This document shows positions 15,872 through 27,613 of a stretch of 64,000 nt of DNA, piece after piece (positions within the stretch are counted from its first letter, which is position 1; the number at the start of each line of letters is the position of its first letter). Made by a program: the position numbers and the translations under genes. Source of the stretch: Desulfuromonadaceae bacterium (GTDB lineage Bacteria > Desulfobacterota > Desulfuromonadia > Desulfuromonadales > JAHYIW01). Where the stretch lies: NCBI GenBank assembly GCA_019429445.1, contig JAHYIW010000001.1, positions 21,336 to 85,335 of the forward strand, read 5' to 3'. The notes under the pieces were generated by a model, which searched no databases, was not told the origin of the DNA, and worked only from the letters and a program-made list of their open reading frames with translations.

Positions 15872-17725
15872 TCATCTTTGTCTTTCCGGTTTGGTGCCTG
15901 CGCTGCTGAAATAGCTGGCGAGGACCGCTCTGACAATAGGCGCGGCTGCGCTGCCGCCGTGTTCGCCGTGTTCTACCACCACCGCAACCGCAATTTCCGG
16001 ATTTTGTGCCGGGGCATAGGCAATGAAGAGCGCGTGATCACGGAACTGGTAGGGAATTTCCTCTCCCTGGGACCGTTCTTCTTCTTCATCGCTTTTACGC
16101 CGCACCACTTGTGCCGTCCCGGTCTTTCCGGCAACCCTGATCCCCGCCAGGCGAGCGGCCCACCCGGTTCCGCCGCTCTCGTTGACAACCGCCTCCATCC
16201 CCTGCTGTACTGCTTTCAAGGCCCGTGGGTCGAGAGCCGTGTCGATGAGCATTTCCGGTTCGGTCGCAAACAGAGTCTCTCCGTCCAGCGATTCGACCCG
16301 GTTAACCGCGCGGGGTCGCCAAACCTTCCCCCCGTTGGCAATCGTGGCGGTCATCACCGCCAACTGGAGCGGCGTGGTGAGCACGTACCCCTGACCGATC
16401 GCGGCGATAACCGTCTCGCCATCGTACCAGCGATCATTAAAACGCCGCTTTTTCCACTGCTGAGTGGGAATCAATCCTGACCGTTCGGTGTCCAGGGCAA
16501 AGCCAAGTTCTTTGCCCAGACCGAGGGCGAACGCCATCTTTGAAAGCTGGTCGATCCCGGTGGCAACGCCAGCTTGATAAAACCAGACATCGCAACTCTC
16601 GCGCATTGCTTTTTTCAGATCGGTCGGGCCATGTCCCCCCTTCTTCCAGCAGCGATAGGTCGCTGGTCCAAGTTCAAAGCTGCCCTTGCAGTTAACGCTA
16701 AAATCTGCATTGACACTCGCTGACTGCAACGCGGCCAGTGCAGTAACCGGTTTGAAGGTCGATCCCGGCGGGTACTGGCCGCGTAAAGCCTTGTCCTGCA
16801 TCGGGTGACGGGGGTTGTTGAGCAACGTCTGCCACTCTTCAGCATTGATCCCCCGCGCAAAGGAGGCGGGGCCGTAGGGTGGACGACTGGCCAGCGCCAG
16901 AATTTCACCATTACGCACATCAAGCGCGACAATCGCCCCTGACTGATCGCCAAAAGCGTCTTCCGCCACCTGCTGGATATCGCGGCGAATGGTCATAAAG
17001 ACCTTGTTCCCCGGTATCGGTGCAACCAGATTGAGAATCCGCAGCTCACGGCCACGGACATCCACCTCGACCCGCCGTTCGCCATCGATCCCGCGCAGAT
17101 ATGATTCAAACTCACGTTCCAGACCGGCCCGCCCGACCAATGCATCGGGACGATAGCCGCCAAAAGCCGCCGAACGCTGTTCCTGCTCGGAAATCATTCC
17201 CAGGTAGCCAAACAGGTGAGACGCCAGTTCCGCGTAAGGGTAGGCGCGCAATGGCTTGACTTCGACCAGTACGCCCGGCAAATGCACAGAATTTTCCTGA
17301 ACCCGATCGACGCAGTCGCGATTCACATCCCCGGCCAGCATTATCGGCTGATAACGCGGCTGTTTTTTCCCTCTCACCCACCGTTCACGCAATAACGGGA
17401 CCGGCACATCGAGCAGGGGCGCTAATTGCCCAAACAGGTGCTCGGGATCCTCGACTTCCTGACGCAAGGCAACAATGTCGAAAGCTGGGCGGTTGTCGAG
17501 CAACAGATTGCCGTTGCGATCATAGACATATCCGCGCGGCGCTTCAACCGGCAGAAAACGGCTGCGGTTTTTTTCAGCCAGTCGCTGATAATATTCACTG
17601 CGCACCCCCTGGAGATACCAGAGACGCAGGATCAAGAGGAGGAAAACAACTGCGGCGCAAATCGACAGATAAATGAAACGTCGCCTGAAAACTGGTAGTT
17701 CGGCCCACCCCGGCTTCAGTTTCAT
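15872..17725 (-). CDS. mrdA: Penicillin-binding protein 2 (elongation transpeptidase)
   Basis: 617 residues. One N-terminal membrane helix (YLSICAAVVFLLLILRLWYL), dimerisation domain with APRGYVYDRNGNLLLDNRPA, and transpeptidase domain with SxxK in PPGSTFKPVTA, SxN-type SCD in MRESCDVWFY, and KTGTAQVV. Cross-links peptidoglycan during rod elongation. ATG 17725 shares one base with the mreD stop (TGATG), so the two are coupled. Confidence 0.96.
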   Translation of the reverse strand: MKLKPGWAELPVFRRRFIYLSICAAVVFLLLILRLWYLQGVRSEYYQRLAEKNRSRFLPVEAPRGYVYDRNGNLLLDNRPAFDIVALRQEVEDPEHLFGQLAPLLDVPVPLLRERWVRGKKQPRYQPIMLAGDVNRDCVDRVQENSVHLPGVLVEVKPLRAYPYAELASHLFGYLGMISEQEQRSAAFGGYRPDALVGRAGLEREFESYLRGIDGERRVEVDVRGRELRILNLVAPIPGNKVFMTIRRDIQQVAEDAFGDQSGAIVALDVRNGEILALASRPPYGPASFARGINAEEWQTLLNNPRHPMQDKALRGQYPPGSTFKPVTALAALQSASVNADFSVNCKGSFELGPATYRCWKKGGHGPTDLKKAMRESCDVWFYQAGVATGIDQLSKMAFALGLGKELGFALDTERSGLIPTQQWKKRRFNDRWYDGETVIAAIGQGYVLTTPLQLAVMTATIANGGKVWRPRAVNRVESLDGETLFATEPEMLIDTALDPRALKAVQQGMEAVVNESGGTGWAARLAGIRVAGKTGTAQVVRRKSDEEEERSQGEEIPYQFRDHALFIAYAPAQNPEIAVAVVVEHGEHGGSAAAPIVRAVLASYFSSAGTKPERQR

Positions 17726-18249
17726 CAGACATCATCCAGGCGCTGGACACCAGGAATATCCAGGCGGGGGAAACGGCGTTGAAGGGTACTGAGAAACATG
17801 ATCAACAGCCCGGTCGCGAGTAAATTAAGGAGCGTCTGCGGAAAGAGTTGCCAGAAAATCAGCCAGACACCACCAGAAATGTCCGCAAAATAGGCCAGCG
17901 AAAAGAATAGCGCGGCGACATGCAAAATCGTTCCACTCCCCACCAGCACGATCAGCGAAGCGGAACTTTCAGTGTTCATGCGGCTGGCAATCCCCCGCGT
18001 AAAATAATAAACGAGCAAAAAAGTAAACCCGTGCAATCCCCAAAAGGGGCCGGCAAAGACATCGTAAAGGGAACCGAACAGATAGACCAGCAGACCGCCT
18101 TTGATGAGTGATTCGTGCAGCGCGAGATAAACCGTCAGAATTAACAAAAATTCCGGTTTGAGTGGGCGGAGCGGGAAGAACGCGAGGAACGCTGTTTGCA
18201 CCAGGACAACGAGTAATCCTGTCAACAGATAAACAATCAGCCGACTCAT
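17725..18249 (-). CDS. mreD: Rod shape-determining protein MreD
   Basis: 174 residues, five to six membrane helices, with LKPEFLLILTVYLAL and the FGSLYDVFAGPFWGLHGFTF region typical of MreD. Inner-membrane part of the elongasome. Overlaps mreC by four bases. Confidence 0.9.
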   Translation of the reverse strand: MSRLIVYLLTGLLVVLVQTAFLAFFPLRPLKPEFLLILTVYLALHESLIKGGLLVYLFGSLYDVFAGPFWGLHGFTFLLVYYFTRGIASRMNTESSASLIVLVGSGTILHVAALFFSLAYFADISGGVWLIFWQLFPQTLLNLLATGLLIMFLSTLQRRFPRLDIPGVQRLDDV

Positions 18250-19061
18250 GATTCCTCCGGCAGCAAGACCAGCACATCCTCAAGGCGAGCAAAATCGGCC
18301 AGCGGCACCATTTCAACCTGTTGAAAAAGTCCATACTCGTCAACGTCAACCTTGCTGGCAATCCCGAGCGGCAGACCTTTGGGGAAGACCCCGCCGGTCC
18401 CGGCAGTAACAATCCGGTCACCAACTGCAATCGGCTGCTGACGTAAAACAAATTCAAAAGAGAGGGTTGTGCCCCGACCGCGGCAAATGCCGCGGGTCCG
18501 GTTCTGCTGAATAATCGCCGCAACCGCTGAGGACGCATCGGTAATCAACAGCACCCGCGACTCGCGCACGGAAACACGAATGATCCGGCCCACCACCCCC
18601 TCCGCGACAACCACCGGCAGCCCTTCACGCAGCCCGTGTTTCGCACCTTTGTCGATAACGACCGTCTGAAACCAGTTGGTCGCGTCCTCGGCGATCACGC
18701 GGGCCGGCAAGGTGCGTAACTTGATTTCCTGCTTGAAGTTGAGCAGTTTGCGCAAACGATCGTTCTCAAGGCTGACTTCTGTAACCGCCGCCAACTGACC
18801 ACGCAAGCGGCGATTTTCGTCCTGCAGTTGTTCGTTGCGGGAAGCGGTTTCAACCAACCACAGGTAATGGGTCCAGAGTTCAGCAGTACGCTGACACGCG
18901 GAGGTGATGAGATGCTGGAGCGGAGCAGTGAGGGAGATCACCGCGCGTTCAAAAAGACTGCTCGAAGCAGTCGCGCGCAAACCGACCGTATAGAAAAGCA
19001 GTGCCGCCAGAAGCAGCAGCAGGGCAAGAATTTTCGGACGATACCGGGAGAAAAAATTCAT
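18246..19061 (-). CDS. mreC: Rod shape-determining protein MreC
   Basis: 271 residues: N-terminal membrane anchor (ILALLLLLAALLFYTVGLRA), a coiled coil around residues 65-100, then the beta-rich periplasmic part with ARVIAEDATNWFQTVVIDKG and [14 protein letters not shown], diagnostic for MreC. It links MreB filaments to PBP2. Ends with acidic residues. Confidence 0.93.
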   Translation of the reverse strand: MNFFSRYRPKILALLLLLAALLFYTVGLRATASSSLFERAVISLTAPLQHLITSACQRTAELWTHYLWLVETASRNEQLQDENRRLRGQLAAVTEVSLENDRLRKLLNFKQEIKLRTLPARVIAEDATNWFQTVVIDKGAKHGLREGLPVVVAEGVVGRIIRVSVRESRVLLITDASSAVAAIIQQNRTRGICRGRGTTLSFEFVLRQQPIAVGDRIVTAGTGGVFPKGLPLGIASKVDVDEYGLFQQVEMVPLADFARLEDVLVLLPEES

Positions 19062-19085
19062 CAGTTCCGCGTTTCAAAATAGGCA

Positions 19086-19105
19086 AAGAGGGCCGCGGCC
19101 CTCTT
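19086..19105 (-). terminator. Perfect hairpin between mreB and mreC
   Basis: AAGAGGGCC-GC-GGCCCTCTT, a 20-base perfect inverted repeat followed on the minus strand by TTGCCTATTTT. It lies in the 96-bp gap inside the cluster, so it may lower mreCD expression relative to mreB or protect the mreB message. The U-run is poor. Confidence 0.45.
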
Positions 19106-19157
19106 CAATCAATACGGAACGACATCCGCCGACGGCTGGCAGTCTGATGTGCCGTCA

Positions 19158-20255
<1,098 letters not shown>

Positions 20256-20399
20256 TTAAATCCGCACCAAACTAGCAAATAAACAGCGGATTTTCAAGAA
20301 CTAAAAGGAACTTTGCTATTGCAAAACACCCCTTGATTGGCTAACATGCGGCGCTGTTTATATGGTGCCACAAATTACTCACAAGGAGTTATACCGCCC

Positions 20400-22337
20400 A
20401 TGCTCGGTCATATGCGTTCACAACAAAAATCGGTCTTGATCAAGGTGGCCTTTGCCGTAATCATTCTCAGCTTCGTTATCGGTTATGCGATGATGACAGC
20501 CCCCGGCGGCAACGGCACCAACGACACAACTCTTGCCGCCACCGTCAACGGCGAGCCGATCAGCTACCAGTCCTACCAGACGACTTACGGCAATCTCTAT
20601 CGTTTTTACCAGAATGTCTACCGGGAACAGTTTTCCCCGGCACTGGAGAAACAGCTTGGGCTGCGCCAGCAGGCCCTGGAGATGATCGTGGAGGAAACCC
20701 TGTTGCTGCAGGAAGCGAAAAAACTCGGTTTATCGGTCAGCAAAGCAGAGCTGGTTGCACGCATAGCGCAGATCCCGGCATTTCAGGACAACGGCGTGTT
20801 CAGCAAGGAACGCTATCTGCAAAGTCTGGCTTATCAGCGCATGACAAGTGACGAATTTGAAGCGCTGCAAACCAATGAACTGCTGGCAGAAAAGGTGCGT
20901 AATCAGCTCAAAGCGGGGATTACTGTCAGCGACGCGGAGATTGAAACAGAATTCAAGACGCGTAACGAAAAGGTCACGTTGGCCTTTATCCGCATGGTTC
21001 CGGCGCTCTTTGAAAACAAGGTCAAAGTAACGGAGCGTGCCCTGGAAGATTTTTTCGCTGACAAACGCGAGGAATTCCGCCTTCCGGAGCGGCTTTCGTT
21101 GCGTTACTTGCAGTTTGAACCGGCGCGTTACGCCGATGAGATTACCTTCAGCGATGAGGAAATCAGCCGTTATTATCGTCGTCATCTGGTCGAATATGAC
21201 GTCCCCGAACAGGCCGAAGCCTCACATATTCTGATCAAAATCGCCGAAAATGCCGATGAGGACACCCGTCAGGCGAAGCGCAAACTGGCCGAAAAAATTC
21301 TTGCTGAAGTTCGCGACGATGGTGACTTTGCCGCGCTGGCGAAAAAATATTCTGATGATCAGGGTACCGCCAAGCAGGGAGGTTCCCTTGGTTATTTCGG
21401 TCGTGGCGCAATGGTTGCCTCCTTTGAAAAGGCTGCTTTCGCTCTGCAACCGGGCGCGGTCAGCGACATTGTCGAAACACCGTTCGGCCTGCACATCATC
21501 AAGACAACCGGCTACATTGCCGCCGGAGTCAAACCGCTTGCCGAGGTCAGCGACCTCCTCAAAAGTGCTTTACGCACGCAAAAGGCCCGTGAGTTAGCGA
21601 TGGAAAAAGCCATGGATGCCTTTAATATCAATCGCAAAACGGGGAACCTCGACGACGCCGCCACAGACAATAATCTTGGCATCAAGGAAACCGGTTTTTT
21701 TGCGCGTGATGAAGCGATCGACGGCATCGGGGTCTCCGCTGAAATCAGCAGCGCTGCGTTCAGCCTCGAAGACGGCAAGCTGGCACGACCAGTCGCCATC
21801 GACGGACAGGGAATCTTTCTGTTGACCATCAAGGAACGACAGCCCAGTCGGCTCCCGGAATTGAGCGAAGTCCGCGCCAAGGTAGAAAAAGCCTTGCGTT
21901 CCGCAGCGAGCGTAACATTGGCGAAAAATACTGCGGAACAAGCACTGAAATCAGCACAGGATGGCGCACGGCTGGGGGAACTGGCCAAAAAATTCAACGT
22001 TGAGCTGGAGGAAACCGAGCCATTCAGCCGCTCGTACGGTGATTTTGTTCCTCGGTTGGGCAATGCCGCAGCACTGGTTGATGCCGCATTCGCACTGCCG
22101 GTGGATCAGTCGATTCTTCCCGAAGTCTACACCGTTGACGGTAATTATGTGCTTGCCAAACGCACCGAACAGCTTGCGGCAGACATGAGTCAACTCGACG
22201 GCGAGCGTGCCGAGGTTGAAAAGGCATTGCTGGCCCGCAAGGAAGATGAGGCCGTTAATACGCGTATCAAAGCGCTGAAAGACGCCGCAACCATCGTCTA
22301 TACTCCGATTCTGCGCAACTTTTTGGGGGAGAAATAA
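20400..22337 (+). CDS. PpiD-like periplasmic peptidyl-prolyl isomerase, membrane anchored
   Basis: 645 residues. N-terminal membrane anchor ([16 protein letters not shown]), SurA_N-type domain ([40 protein letters not shown]), then a parvulin domain near residues 270-360 ([39 protein letters not shown]) and a further C-terminal chaperone part. Helps proteins leaving the Sec translocon to fold. ATG 20400 is chosen for AAGGAG at 20383-20388 and because the anchor follows at once. purC starts one base after its stop. Confidence 0.9.
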   Translation: MLGHMRSQQKSVLIKVAFAVIILSFVIGYAMMTAPGGNGTNDTTLAATVNGEPISYQSYQTTYGNLYRFYQNVYREQFSPALEKQLGLRQQALEMIVEETLLLQEAKKLGLSVSKAELVARIAQIPAFQDNGVFSKERYLQSLAYQRMTSDEFEALQTNELLAEKVRNQLKAGITVSDAEIETEFKTRNEKVTLAFIRMVPALFENKVKVTERALEDFFADKREEFRLPERLSLRYLQFEPARYADEITFSDEEISRYYRRHLVEYDVPEQAEASHILIKIAENADEDTRQAKRKLAEKILAEVRDDGDFAALAKKYSDDQGTAKQGGSLGYFGRGAMVASFEKAAFALQPGAVSDIVETPFGLHIIKTTGYIAAGVKPLAEVSDLLKSALRTQKARELAMEKAMDAFNINRKTGNLDDAATDNNLGIKETGFFARDEAIDGIGVSAEISSAAFSLEDGKLARPVAIDGQGIFLLTIKERQPSRLPELSEVRAKVEKALRSAASVTLAKNTAEQALKSAQDGARLGELAKKFNVELEETEPFSRSYGDFVPRLGNAAALVDAAFALPVDQSILPEVYTVDGNYVLAKRTEQLAADMSQLDGERAEVEKALLARKEDEAVNTRIKALKDAATIVYTPILRNFLGEK

Positions 22338-22338
22338 C

Positions 22339-23229
22339 ATGACACCATTAGTGATGAACACGGACTTTCCTGGTCTCAAGCTGGTTAATCGTGGCAAGGT
22401 CCGCGACATCTACGATCTTGGCGAGCATCTGCTGATTGTCACCAGTGACCGGATTTCCGCTTTTGATGTGATCATGGATCAAGGGATACCGCAAAAGGGT
22501 ATCGTTCTGACCCAAATCTCCAAATTCTGGTTCGAGCAGATGGGCGACCTTATTCCGCACCATATCATCGCCACCGACGTCGATGCTTTCCCCGCCATTA
22601 CCCACCCCTACCGCAAACAGCTGGAAGGGCGCTCGATGCTGGTGGTCAAGGCCGATCCGCTCCCCATCGAGTGTATCGTGCGCGGCTATGTCTCCGGTTC
22701 GGGCTGGAAAGAGTATCGTGACAAGGGGAGCATTTGCTCCATTGCACTGCCGCCAGGTTTGGTGGAAAGCGACAAACTTCCTGAAGACCTCTTCACGCCT
22801 TCGACCAAGGCCGAGCTGGGCGACCATGACGAAAACATTTCACTGGCGCGTACCATTGAATTGTGTGGCAAAGATGTCGCCGAGCAAATCAGTGAAATCT
22901 CCCTGAAGATTTACCAGCGGGCACGTTCAATCGCCGCCGAAAAGGGCATTATCATTGCCGACACCAAATTTGAATTCGGCTTGCGCGACGGCCAGCTGAT
23001 CTGGATTGATGAAGCACTAACCCCCGATTCATCGCGTTTCTGGCCGCAAGAAAGCTACCGCCCCGGCGGTCCGCAACCGAGCTTTGACAAGCAGTTTCTA
23101 CGCGACTACCTTGAAACCCTTGACTGGGGGAAAACCGCTCCGCCCCCTCCACTGCCGGAAGAAATCGTCACCAAAACCGCTGAAAAGTATTGTGAAGCAC
23201 TCAAACTGCTTACCGGTATCACCTTGTGA
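22339..23229 (+). CDS. purC: Phosphoribosylaminoimidazole-succinocarboxamide synthase PurC
   Basis: 296 residues; joins CAIR with aspartate in purine synthesis. [21 protein letters not shown] is the start of the SAICAR synthase fold; [25 protein letters not shown] and DTKFEFGL follow in order. The length matches the long, yeast-ADE1-like form rather than the ~237-residue E. coli type. Strong GGGGGAGA ribosome site at the end of the preceding gene. Confidence 0.97.
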   Translation: MTPLVMNTDFPGLKLVNRGKVRDIYDLGEHLLIVTSDRISAFDVIMDQGIPQKGIVLTQISKFWFEQMGDLIPHHIIATDVDAFPAITHPYRKQLEGRSMLVVKADPLPIECIVRGYVSGSGWKEYRDKGSICSIALPPGLVESDKLPEDLFTPSTKAELGDHDENISLARTIELCGKDVAEQISEISLKIYQRARSIAAEKGIIIADTKFEFGLRDGQLIWIDEALTPDSSRFWPQESYRPGGPQPSFDKQFLRDYLETLDWGKTAPPPPLPEEIVTKTAEKYCEALKLLTGITL

Positions 23230-23253
23230 TGTAATCTTGTTGAAACAAAGATC

Positions 23254-23940
23254 ATGAATCGACCGGCGTTCGCAATCTGGCTCCTGACCGCTTTTGTCGC
23301 GCTCATTCTGTCCGGCTGTGCCGGGACAGCGGCCCCGCCGCAGCGCAGCGCAGAGGATTTACGTCTCAGCGCTGAATCGCATATTACCGACAGACAATTC
23401 TCTGCCGCAGCGGCTGAGCTGGCAGCGGCCATTGAACTTGCCCCCCATGAAGCCGACCACGCCCTGCGCTACGGTGAAATCCTTGAAGTGATGTCTCGCT
23501 GGCAGGACGCCCGCACCAACTACCAGAAGCTACTGGAGCGACTCCCCCCCGAGCACCCGCGGCGCAACGAGTTTATTTATCGCCTGTCTCTCCTGGCATT
23601 ATTCAAGCTGGATGACCCCGAAACCGCCAAACAATTGAGTCAGCAACTTTTGACAAACAGCGCAGCGTACTTCGATATTCAGGGCGTCCTCACGGAGCGG
23701 GCTGGCGACATGCGCGGCGCCCTGCGTTTTTTTAATCGTGGCTTGGCAGCACAACCGAGCAAAGAAGTTGCCGCGCGTATCCTGCAGCACGCCACCACCG
23801 CTTACGTGCGTCTTGATCAGATTTCAGCGGCCTTCGGCACCTTGTTCAACGCCATCAACCTGGCGGGGCGCAAACCTGCTTTGGAAAAAGAAATTGAAGC
23901 TGACTGGAGTGCGCTCAAGGAAAAATATGGAGAATATTGA
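23254..23940 (+). CDS. TPR-repeat lipoprotein
   Basis: 228 residues. Signal peptide ending in the lipobox LILSGC (Cys near residue 22), then helical tetratricopeptide-like repeats (FSAAAAELAAAIELAPHEAD; RWQDARTNYQKLLERLPPEH; MRGALRFFNRGLAAQPSKE). Probably an outer-membrane-anchored scaffold; partner unknown. A hairpin terminator follows at 23976. Confidence 0.85.
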   Translation: MNRPAFAIWLLTAFVALILSGCAGTAAPPQRSAEDLRLSAESHITDRQFSAAAAELAAAIELAPHEADHALRYGEILEVMSRWQDARTNYQKLLERLPPEHPRRNEFIYRLSLLALFKLDDPETAKQLSQQLLTNSAAYFDIQGVLTERAGDMRGALRFFNRGLAAQPSKEVAARILQHATTAYVRLDQISAAFGTLFNAINLAGRKPALEKEIEADWSALKEKYGEY

Positions 23941-23975
23941 TTCTGGGCGGGAACATTTCAGGCATCGACACACAA

Positions 23976-24005
23976 CATGACCCGACTCATTTGAATCGGG
24001 TCATG
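23976..24005. terminator. Bidirectional terminator between convergent genes
   Basis: CATGACCCGA and TCGGGTCATG form a perfect 10-bp stem with a 10-base loop, in the gap between two convergent lipoprotein genes. U-runs are weak on both sides. Confidence 0.6.
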
Positions 24006-24042
24006 ATTTATTCAGCAGACCAATTTCATCATTTACAGGGGA

Positions 24043-25152
24043 TCAGTGCAACGCATAGATATTGCGGTCATCACTGCCAAAATAAACCGTCCCCTTGACC
24101 ACCGCAGGAGTCGTTCGCACCCACCCCCCGGCCTTGAATTTCCAGAGCTCCTTGCCGGTATCTGCTGCAACCGCATAAAAATGACTGTCACGACTGCCAA
24201 AATAGACCACGCCGTCGGCAACGGTCGGCGATGAATTGACCATCCCGCCGGTTTTAAAACGCCAGCGCAATTTCCCCGTAGTCAATTCCAGCGCATAAAG
24301 ATTATTGTCATCGCAGCCCACATAAAGGGTTTCCCCCAGCAGTGCCGCGGAGGATGTAATTTCATTCCCCAACCGTTGCTGCCAACGCAGTTTGCCGCTG
24401 GCCGGATCAAAAGCATAAAGCCGACGGTCAAGGCTCCCGACTACCAGGATCCCCGCTTGAACGGCAGGAGTTGCCACGATTGCGCGGTTTACCTTGTAAC
24501 GCCAGACTTCCTTGCCATCGTCAAGATTGACGGCAATCAGGTGCCCCTTGCGCGTTCCAAAAAAAACCCGCTTATCCTTGACTGCCGGTGACGATTCGAT
24601 CGCTTCCCCCGCTTCAAACTGCCAGGTCTGCTTGCCGGTCTTCAGCTCCGCTGCCAGTAAACGCCCGTTGGTATCGGCAACAATCACCTGCTTGCCGACT
24701 ATCACCGGAGAAGCATTGATTCCCCCTCCGTTGACGTCGATTTCCCACAGCAACACCCCGGTCGCGCGATTCAATGCAATGAACCTTCCTTTATCCGTCC
24801 CGAAACAGACAATATTGCCGGCAACCGCAGCACTCGACAAAACTTTCCCCTGCGCGTCAAACTTCCAGAGTTCTTTGCCGGTTGCTGCCTCCAGCGCCCG
24901 AAAAGTTCGATCCATGCTGCCGATATATACCACATTGTTCGCCACTGTCGGTGACGCTGTAATCACATAACCGGTCGGCACTTGCCACTGCACCCCGCTG
25001 AGGGTCTTCACGGCAGTGGCCTTTGTAATGCCGCTGCGGCTCGCATCGCCGCGAAACATCACCGTCTCACCTGTATCTTTCCTGCTGCAGGCGGAAATCA
25101 GCAAGCACCAGGTGACCAGCAACAAACAAAAAATGACTCTTCGTTTGGACAT
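24043..25152 (-). CDS. PQQ-repeat beta-propeller lipoprotein, BamB-like
   Basis: 369 residues. Lipoprotein signal with LLISAC (Cys22), then about eight propeller blades with the recurring pattern V-Y-x-G-S-x-D-x-x-x-Y-A-L-x-x-x-T-G-K-x-x-W, for example GSMDRTFRALEAATGKELWK. The tryptophan-docking ATGKELWKF repeats are those of the PQQ-like and BamB families. No PQQ-binding enzyme residues are seen, so a structural role is likelier than dehydrogenase activity; BamB identity itself is uncertain. Confidence 0.85.
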   Translation of the reverse strand: MSKRRVIFCLLLVTWCLLISACSRKDTGETVMFRGDASRSGITKATAVKTLSGVQWQVPTGYVITASPTVANNVVYIGSMDRTFRALEAATGKELWKFDAQGKVLSSAAVAGNIVCFGTDKGRFIALNRATGVLLWEIDVNGGGINASPVIVGKQVIVADTNGRLLAAELKTGKQTWQFEAGEAIESSPAVKDKRVFFGTRKGHLIAVNLDDGKEVWRYKVNRAIVATPAVQAGILVVGSLDRRLYAFDPASGKLRWQQRLGNEITSSAALLGETLYVGCDDNNLYALELTTGKLRWRFKTGGMVNSSPTVADGVVYFGSRDSHFYAVAADTGKELWKFKAGGWVRTTPAVVKGTVYFGSDDRNIYALH

Positions 25153-25283
25153 CCGTTCCTCCCTAGATTAAATGAGACACCGGAGTTTAATTGATTTTCC
25201 CCAAGCTTTCCAGTCTTTTCGCTATCGAACAGCATTAACACTGAACCACCGCGCGGATTGCTTCTAAGCGTTGCAGAATTTTA

Positions 25284-25313
25284 TTGACAGGGCAAGAGGG
25301 GCTTTGATATAAG
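25284..25313 (+). promoter_or_regulatory. Promoter of tRNA-Ala(GGC)
   Basis: -35 TTGACA (25284-25289), 18-bp spacer, -10 TATAAG (25308-25313), 13 bases before the tRNA. Confidence 0.65.
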
Positions 25314-25326
25314 TTGGCTCCGTTTC

Positions 25327-25402
<76 letters not shown>

Positions 25403-25410
25403 GTAAAAAA

Positions 25411-25446
25411 AAGGACTTACGATTTTTTGTCGTAAGTCCTTTTTTT
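25411..25446 (+). terminator. Rho-independent terminator of tRNA-Ala
   Basis: AAGGACTTACGA pairs with TCGTAAGTCCTT (perfect 12-bp stem, TTTTTTG loop) and is followed by T residues. Confidence 0.92.
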
Positions 25447-25526
25447 GTGGGGTGCAAGATAGGGGACAAGATTTTTTGTTATTGTGAAAAAACGGCACTC
25501 CGAAAAACTCCCCGGCCCTCTTTTTT

Positions 25527-25650
25527 GTCAATCGGCATCCAAATTTGACCCATCATCGGCACCTAATGGCAATACACAAAACAAATCTATGTCCTCAATA
25601 ACAAAGCGAAAAACAAGAATCTGGCGGGTCAATATTCGACGCCGATTACA
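25527..25650. repeat. Element with 25-bp imperfect inverted ends (possible IS remnant)
   Basis: GTCAATCGGCATCCAAATTT... at 25527-25551 is matched, inverted, by GGGTCAATATTCGACGCCGA... at 25626-25650 (19 of 25). The GTCAATCGGC / GCCGATT ends resemble those of IS21-type elements as I remember them, but no transposase is left. The rest of the 370-bp gap before glmS (25651-25776) shows nothing I recognise. Confidence 0.45.
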
Positions 25651-25776
25651 GTTCTAAGTGGGTTAAATTTAAATGCTGATTGACAGAAAGAAATTCAATG
25701 TTTTCAATTTTCCAAGATTTTTCAGTTTCCCAACGCGATGTTCAAAACTCACTGCGCCGGTTGCCGTAAACAGAGG

Positions 25777-27606
25777 CTATTCAACTGTCACGCTCTTGGC
25801 CAGGTTGCGCGGTTGATCGACATCGGTACCTTTCAGTACGGCGATGTGGTAGGCCAGTAATTGCAACGGGATTGAGGTCAGAATCGGCATCAGGTCGTCG
25901 TCGGTGGTCGGGATCGCAAGCAGATGGTCGACCTTGCCGTTCAGCGACCATCGGTCATGATTACTGATCGCGATGATCTTTCCGCCCCGCGCTCGCACTT
26001 CCTCCATGTTCGAAATCACTTTTTCATAGGTGGCATTATGCGGGGCAATCACCACCACCGGAAGCTGTTCGTCGATCAGGGCGATCGGGCCGTGTTTCAT
26101 CTCTCCAGCGGGGTACCCTTCAGCGTGGATGTAGGAAATTTCCTTGAGCTTGAGAGCCCCTTCCAGAGCGATTGGATACTGGTTGCCGCGACCGAGATAA
26201 AGAAAATCGCGAGCAGTGATATAGTCGTGGGCAATCAGTTTAATTGTAGCGTCAAGTCGCAACACGTCTTCGATCAGGCGCGGCAGGGTTGCGAGGCTCT
26301 GTTGCGCTTGCCGACAGTCCTGAGCCGACAGTGTTGCGCGCGTCCGGCCGAGATAAAGTGCAAAAAGATGCAGCGCAACCAGTTGCGTGGTGAACGCCTT
26401 GGTCGAGGCAACACCGATCTCCGGCCCGGCGTGGGTGTAGATCACCCCGTCACTTTCGCGGGCAATCGACGATTCAACCACATTGCAGATCGTCAGGGTC
26501 TTGCCCTTTTTCCCCTTCGCTTCGCGCAGTGCCGCCAGGGTGTCGGCGGTTTCACCGCTCTGGCTGATCAGAATTGTCAGTGACGTGGCGGTAATGATCG
26601 GGTCGCGATAGCGGAACTCGCTGGCGATATCGACTTCGACTGAAACCCGGCTGAGTTTTTCGATAAGAAATTTGCCGACCAGCGCGGCATGCCACGAAGT
26701 CCCGCAGGCGACGATAAAAATCTTGTCGATGGCACGCAACTGGTCGCTGCTCAGACCGATATTTTCAAGGTAGATGTCGCCACTTTCTTCACGCAAACGC
26801 CCCGCCAGGGTGTCGGCAATGGCGCGTGGCTGTTCGTGAATCTCCTTCAGCATGAAGTGCTTGTAACCCCCCTTTTCCGCCATCAGCGGGTTCCAGAGGA
26901 TAGTCTTGACGGTCTTGACCCGGACGTTTCCGGCCAGGTCGGAATAACGGGCGGCCTCGCGGGTAAAGACCGCCACTTCTCCATCGTCGAGAAAGACCAT
27001 GTCACGGGTATGGGAGAGCATTGCCGGAATATCAGAAGCGACAAAAAATTCCCCGTGCCCTTCACCAACGACCAGTGGTGATCCCTGCTTGGCGGCAATC
27101 AACGTATCCGGTTCCTGCTCACAGAGGACCGCAACAGCGTAGGCGCCGCGCACCTCGGTGAGGGCTTTACGCACCGCCGTTTCAAAGTCACCACACGCCT
27201 TGAACTGTTCTTCAATCAGGTGGGCGATGATTTCGGTATCGGTTTCCGAGCGGAAATTATGGCCGCGTTGGCGCAACGCTTCCTTGAGCTCCAGGTAGTT
27301 TTCGATAATGCCGTTGTGCACCACAACGATTCCACCCGCAACGTGGGGATGGGCGTTCGTTTCGGAGGGGCGGCCATGGGTTGCCCAGCGGGTATGACCG
27401 ATGCCACAGGTCCCGGTCAACGGTTGTTCCGCGACCCGTCGGCACAAGTTACTCAGTTTTCCTTCGGCCCGAAGCGTTTTGATCCGGTCCGCCATGAGGA
27501 TGGCAATCCCCGCTGAATCGTAACCGCGATATTCAAGCCGTTGCAGGCCGTCGAGGATAATGGGGGGAGCTTGCTGGGTGCCAATATAGCCGACAATTCC
27601 GCACAT
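25777..27606 (-). CDS. glmS: Glutamine--fructose-6-phosphate aminotransferase (isomerising)
   Basis: 609 residues starting MCGIVGYIG at ATG 27606; the Cys after Met is the glutaminase nucleophile, so longer in-frame starts are wrong. N-terminal glutamine amidotransferase ([16 protein letters not shown]), two SIS domains ([28 protein letters not shown]) and the end [11 protein letters not shown]. Makes glucosamine-6-phosphate for peptidoglycan and LPS. Seven bases after glmU, so co-transcribed. No glmS ribozyme-like sequence is seen in the short gap. Confidence 0.98.
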   Translation of the reverse strand: MCGIVGYIGTQQAPPIILDGLQRLEYRGYDSAGIAILMADRIKTLRAEGKLSNLCRRVAEQPLTGTCGIGHTRWATHGRPSETNAHPHVAGGIVVVHNGIIENYLELKEALRQRGHNFRSETDTEIIAHLIEEQFKACGDFETAVRKALTEVRGAYAVAVLCEQEPDTLIAAKQGSPLVVGEGHGEFFVASDIPAMLSHTRDMVFLDDGEVAVFTREAARYSDLAGNVRVKTVKTILWNPLMAEKGGYKHFMLKEIHEQPRAIADTLAGRLREESGDIYLENIGLSSDQLRAIDKIFIVACGTSWHAALVGKFLIEKLSRVSVEVDIASEFRYRDPIITATSLTILISQSGETADTLAALREAKGKKGKTLTICNVVESSIARESDGVIYTHAGPEIGVASTKAFTTQLVALHLFALYLGRTRATLSAQDCRQAQQSLATLPRLIEDVLRLDATIKLIAHDYITARDFLYLGRGNQYPIALEGALKLKEISYIHAEGYPAGEMKHGPIALIDEQLPVVVIAPHNATYEKVISNMEEVRARGGKIIAISNHDRWSLNGKVDHLLAIPTTDDDLMPILTSIPLQLLAYHIAVLKGTDVDQPRNLAKSVTVE

Positions 27607-27613
27607 AATTTGA

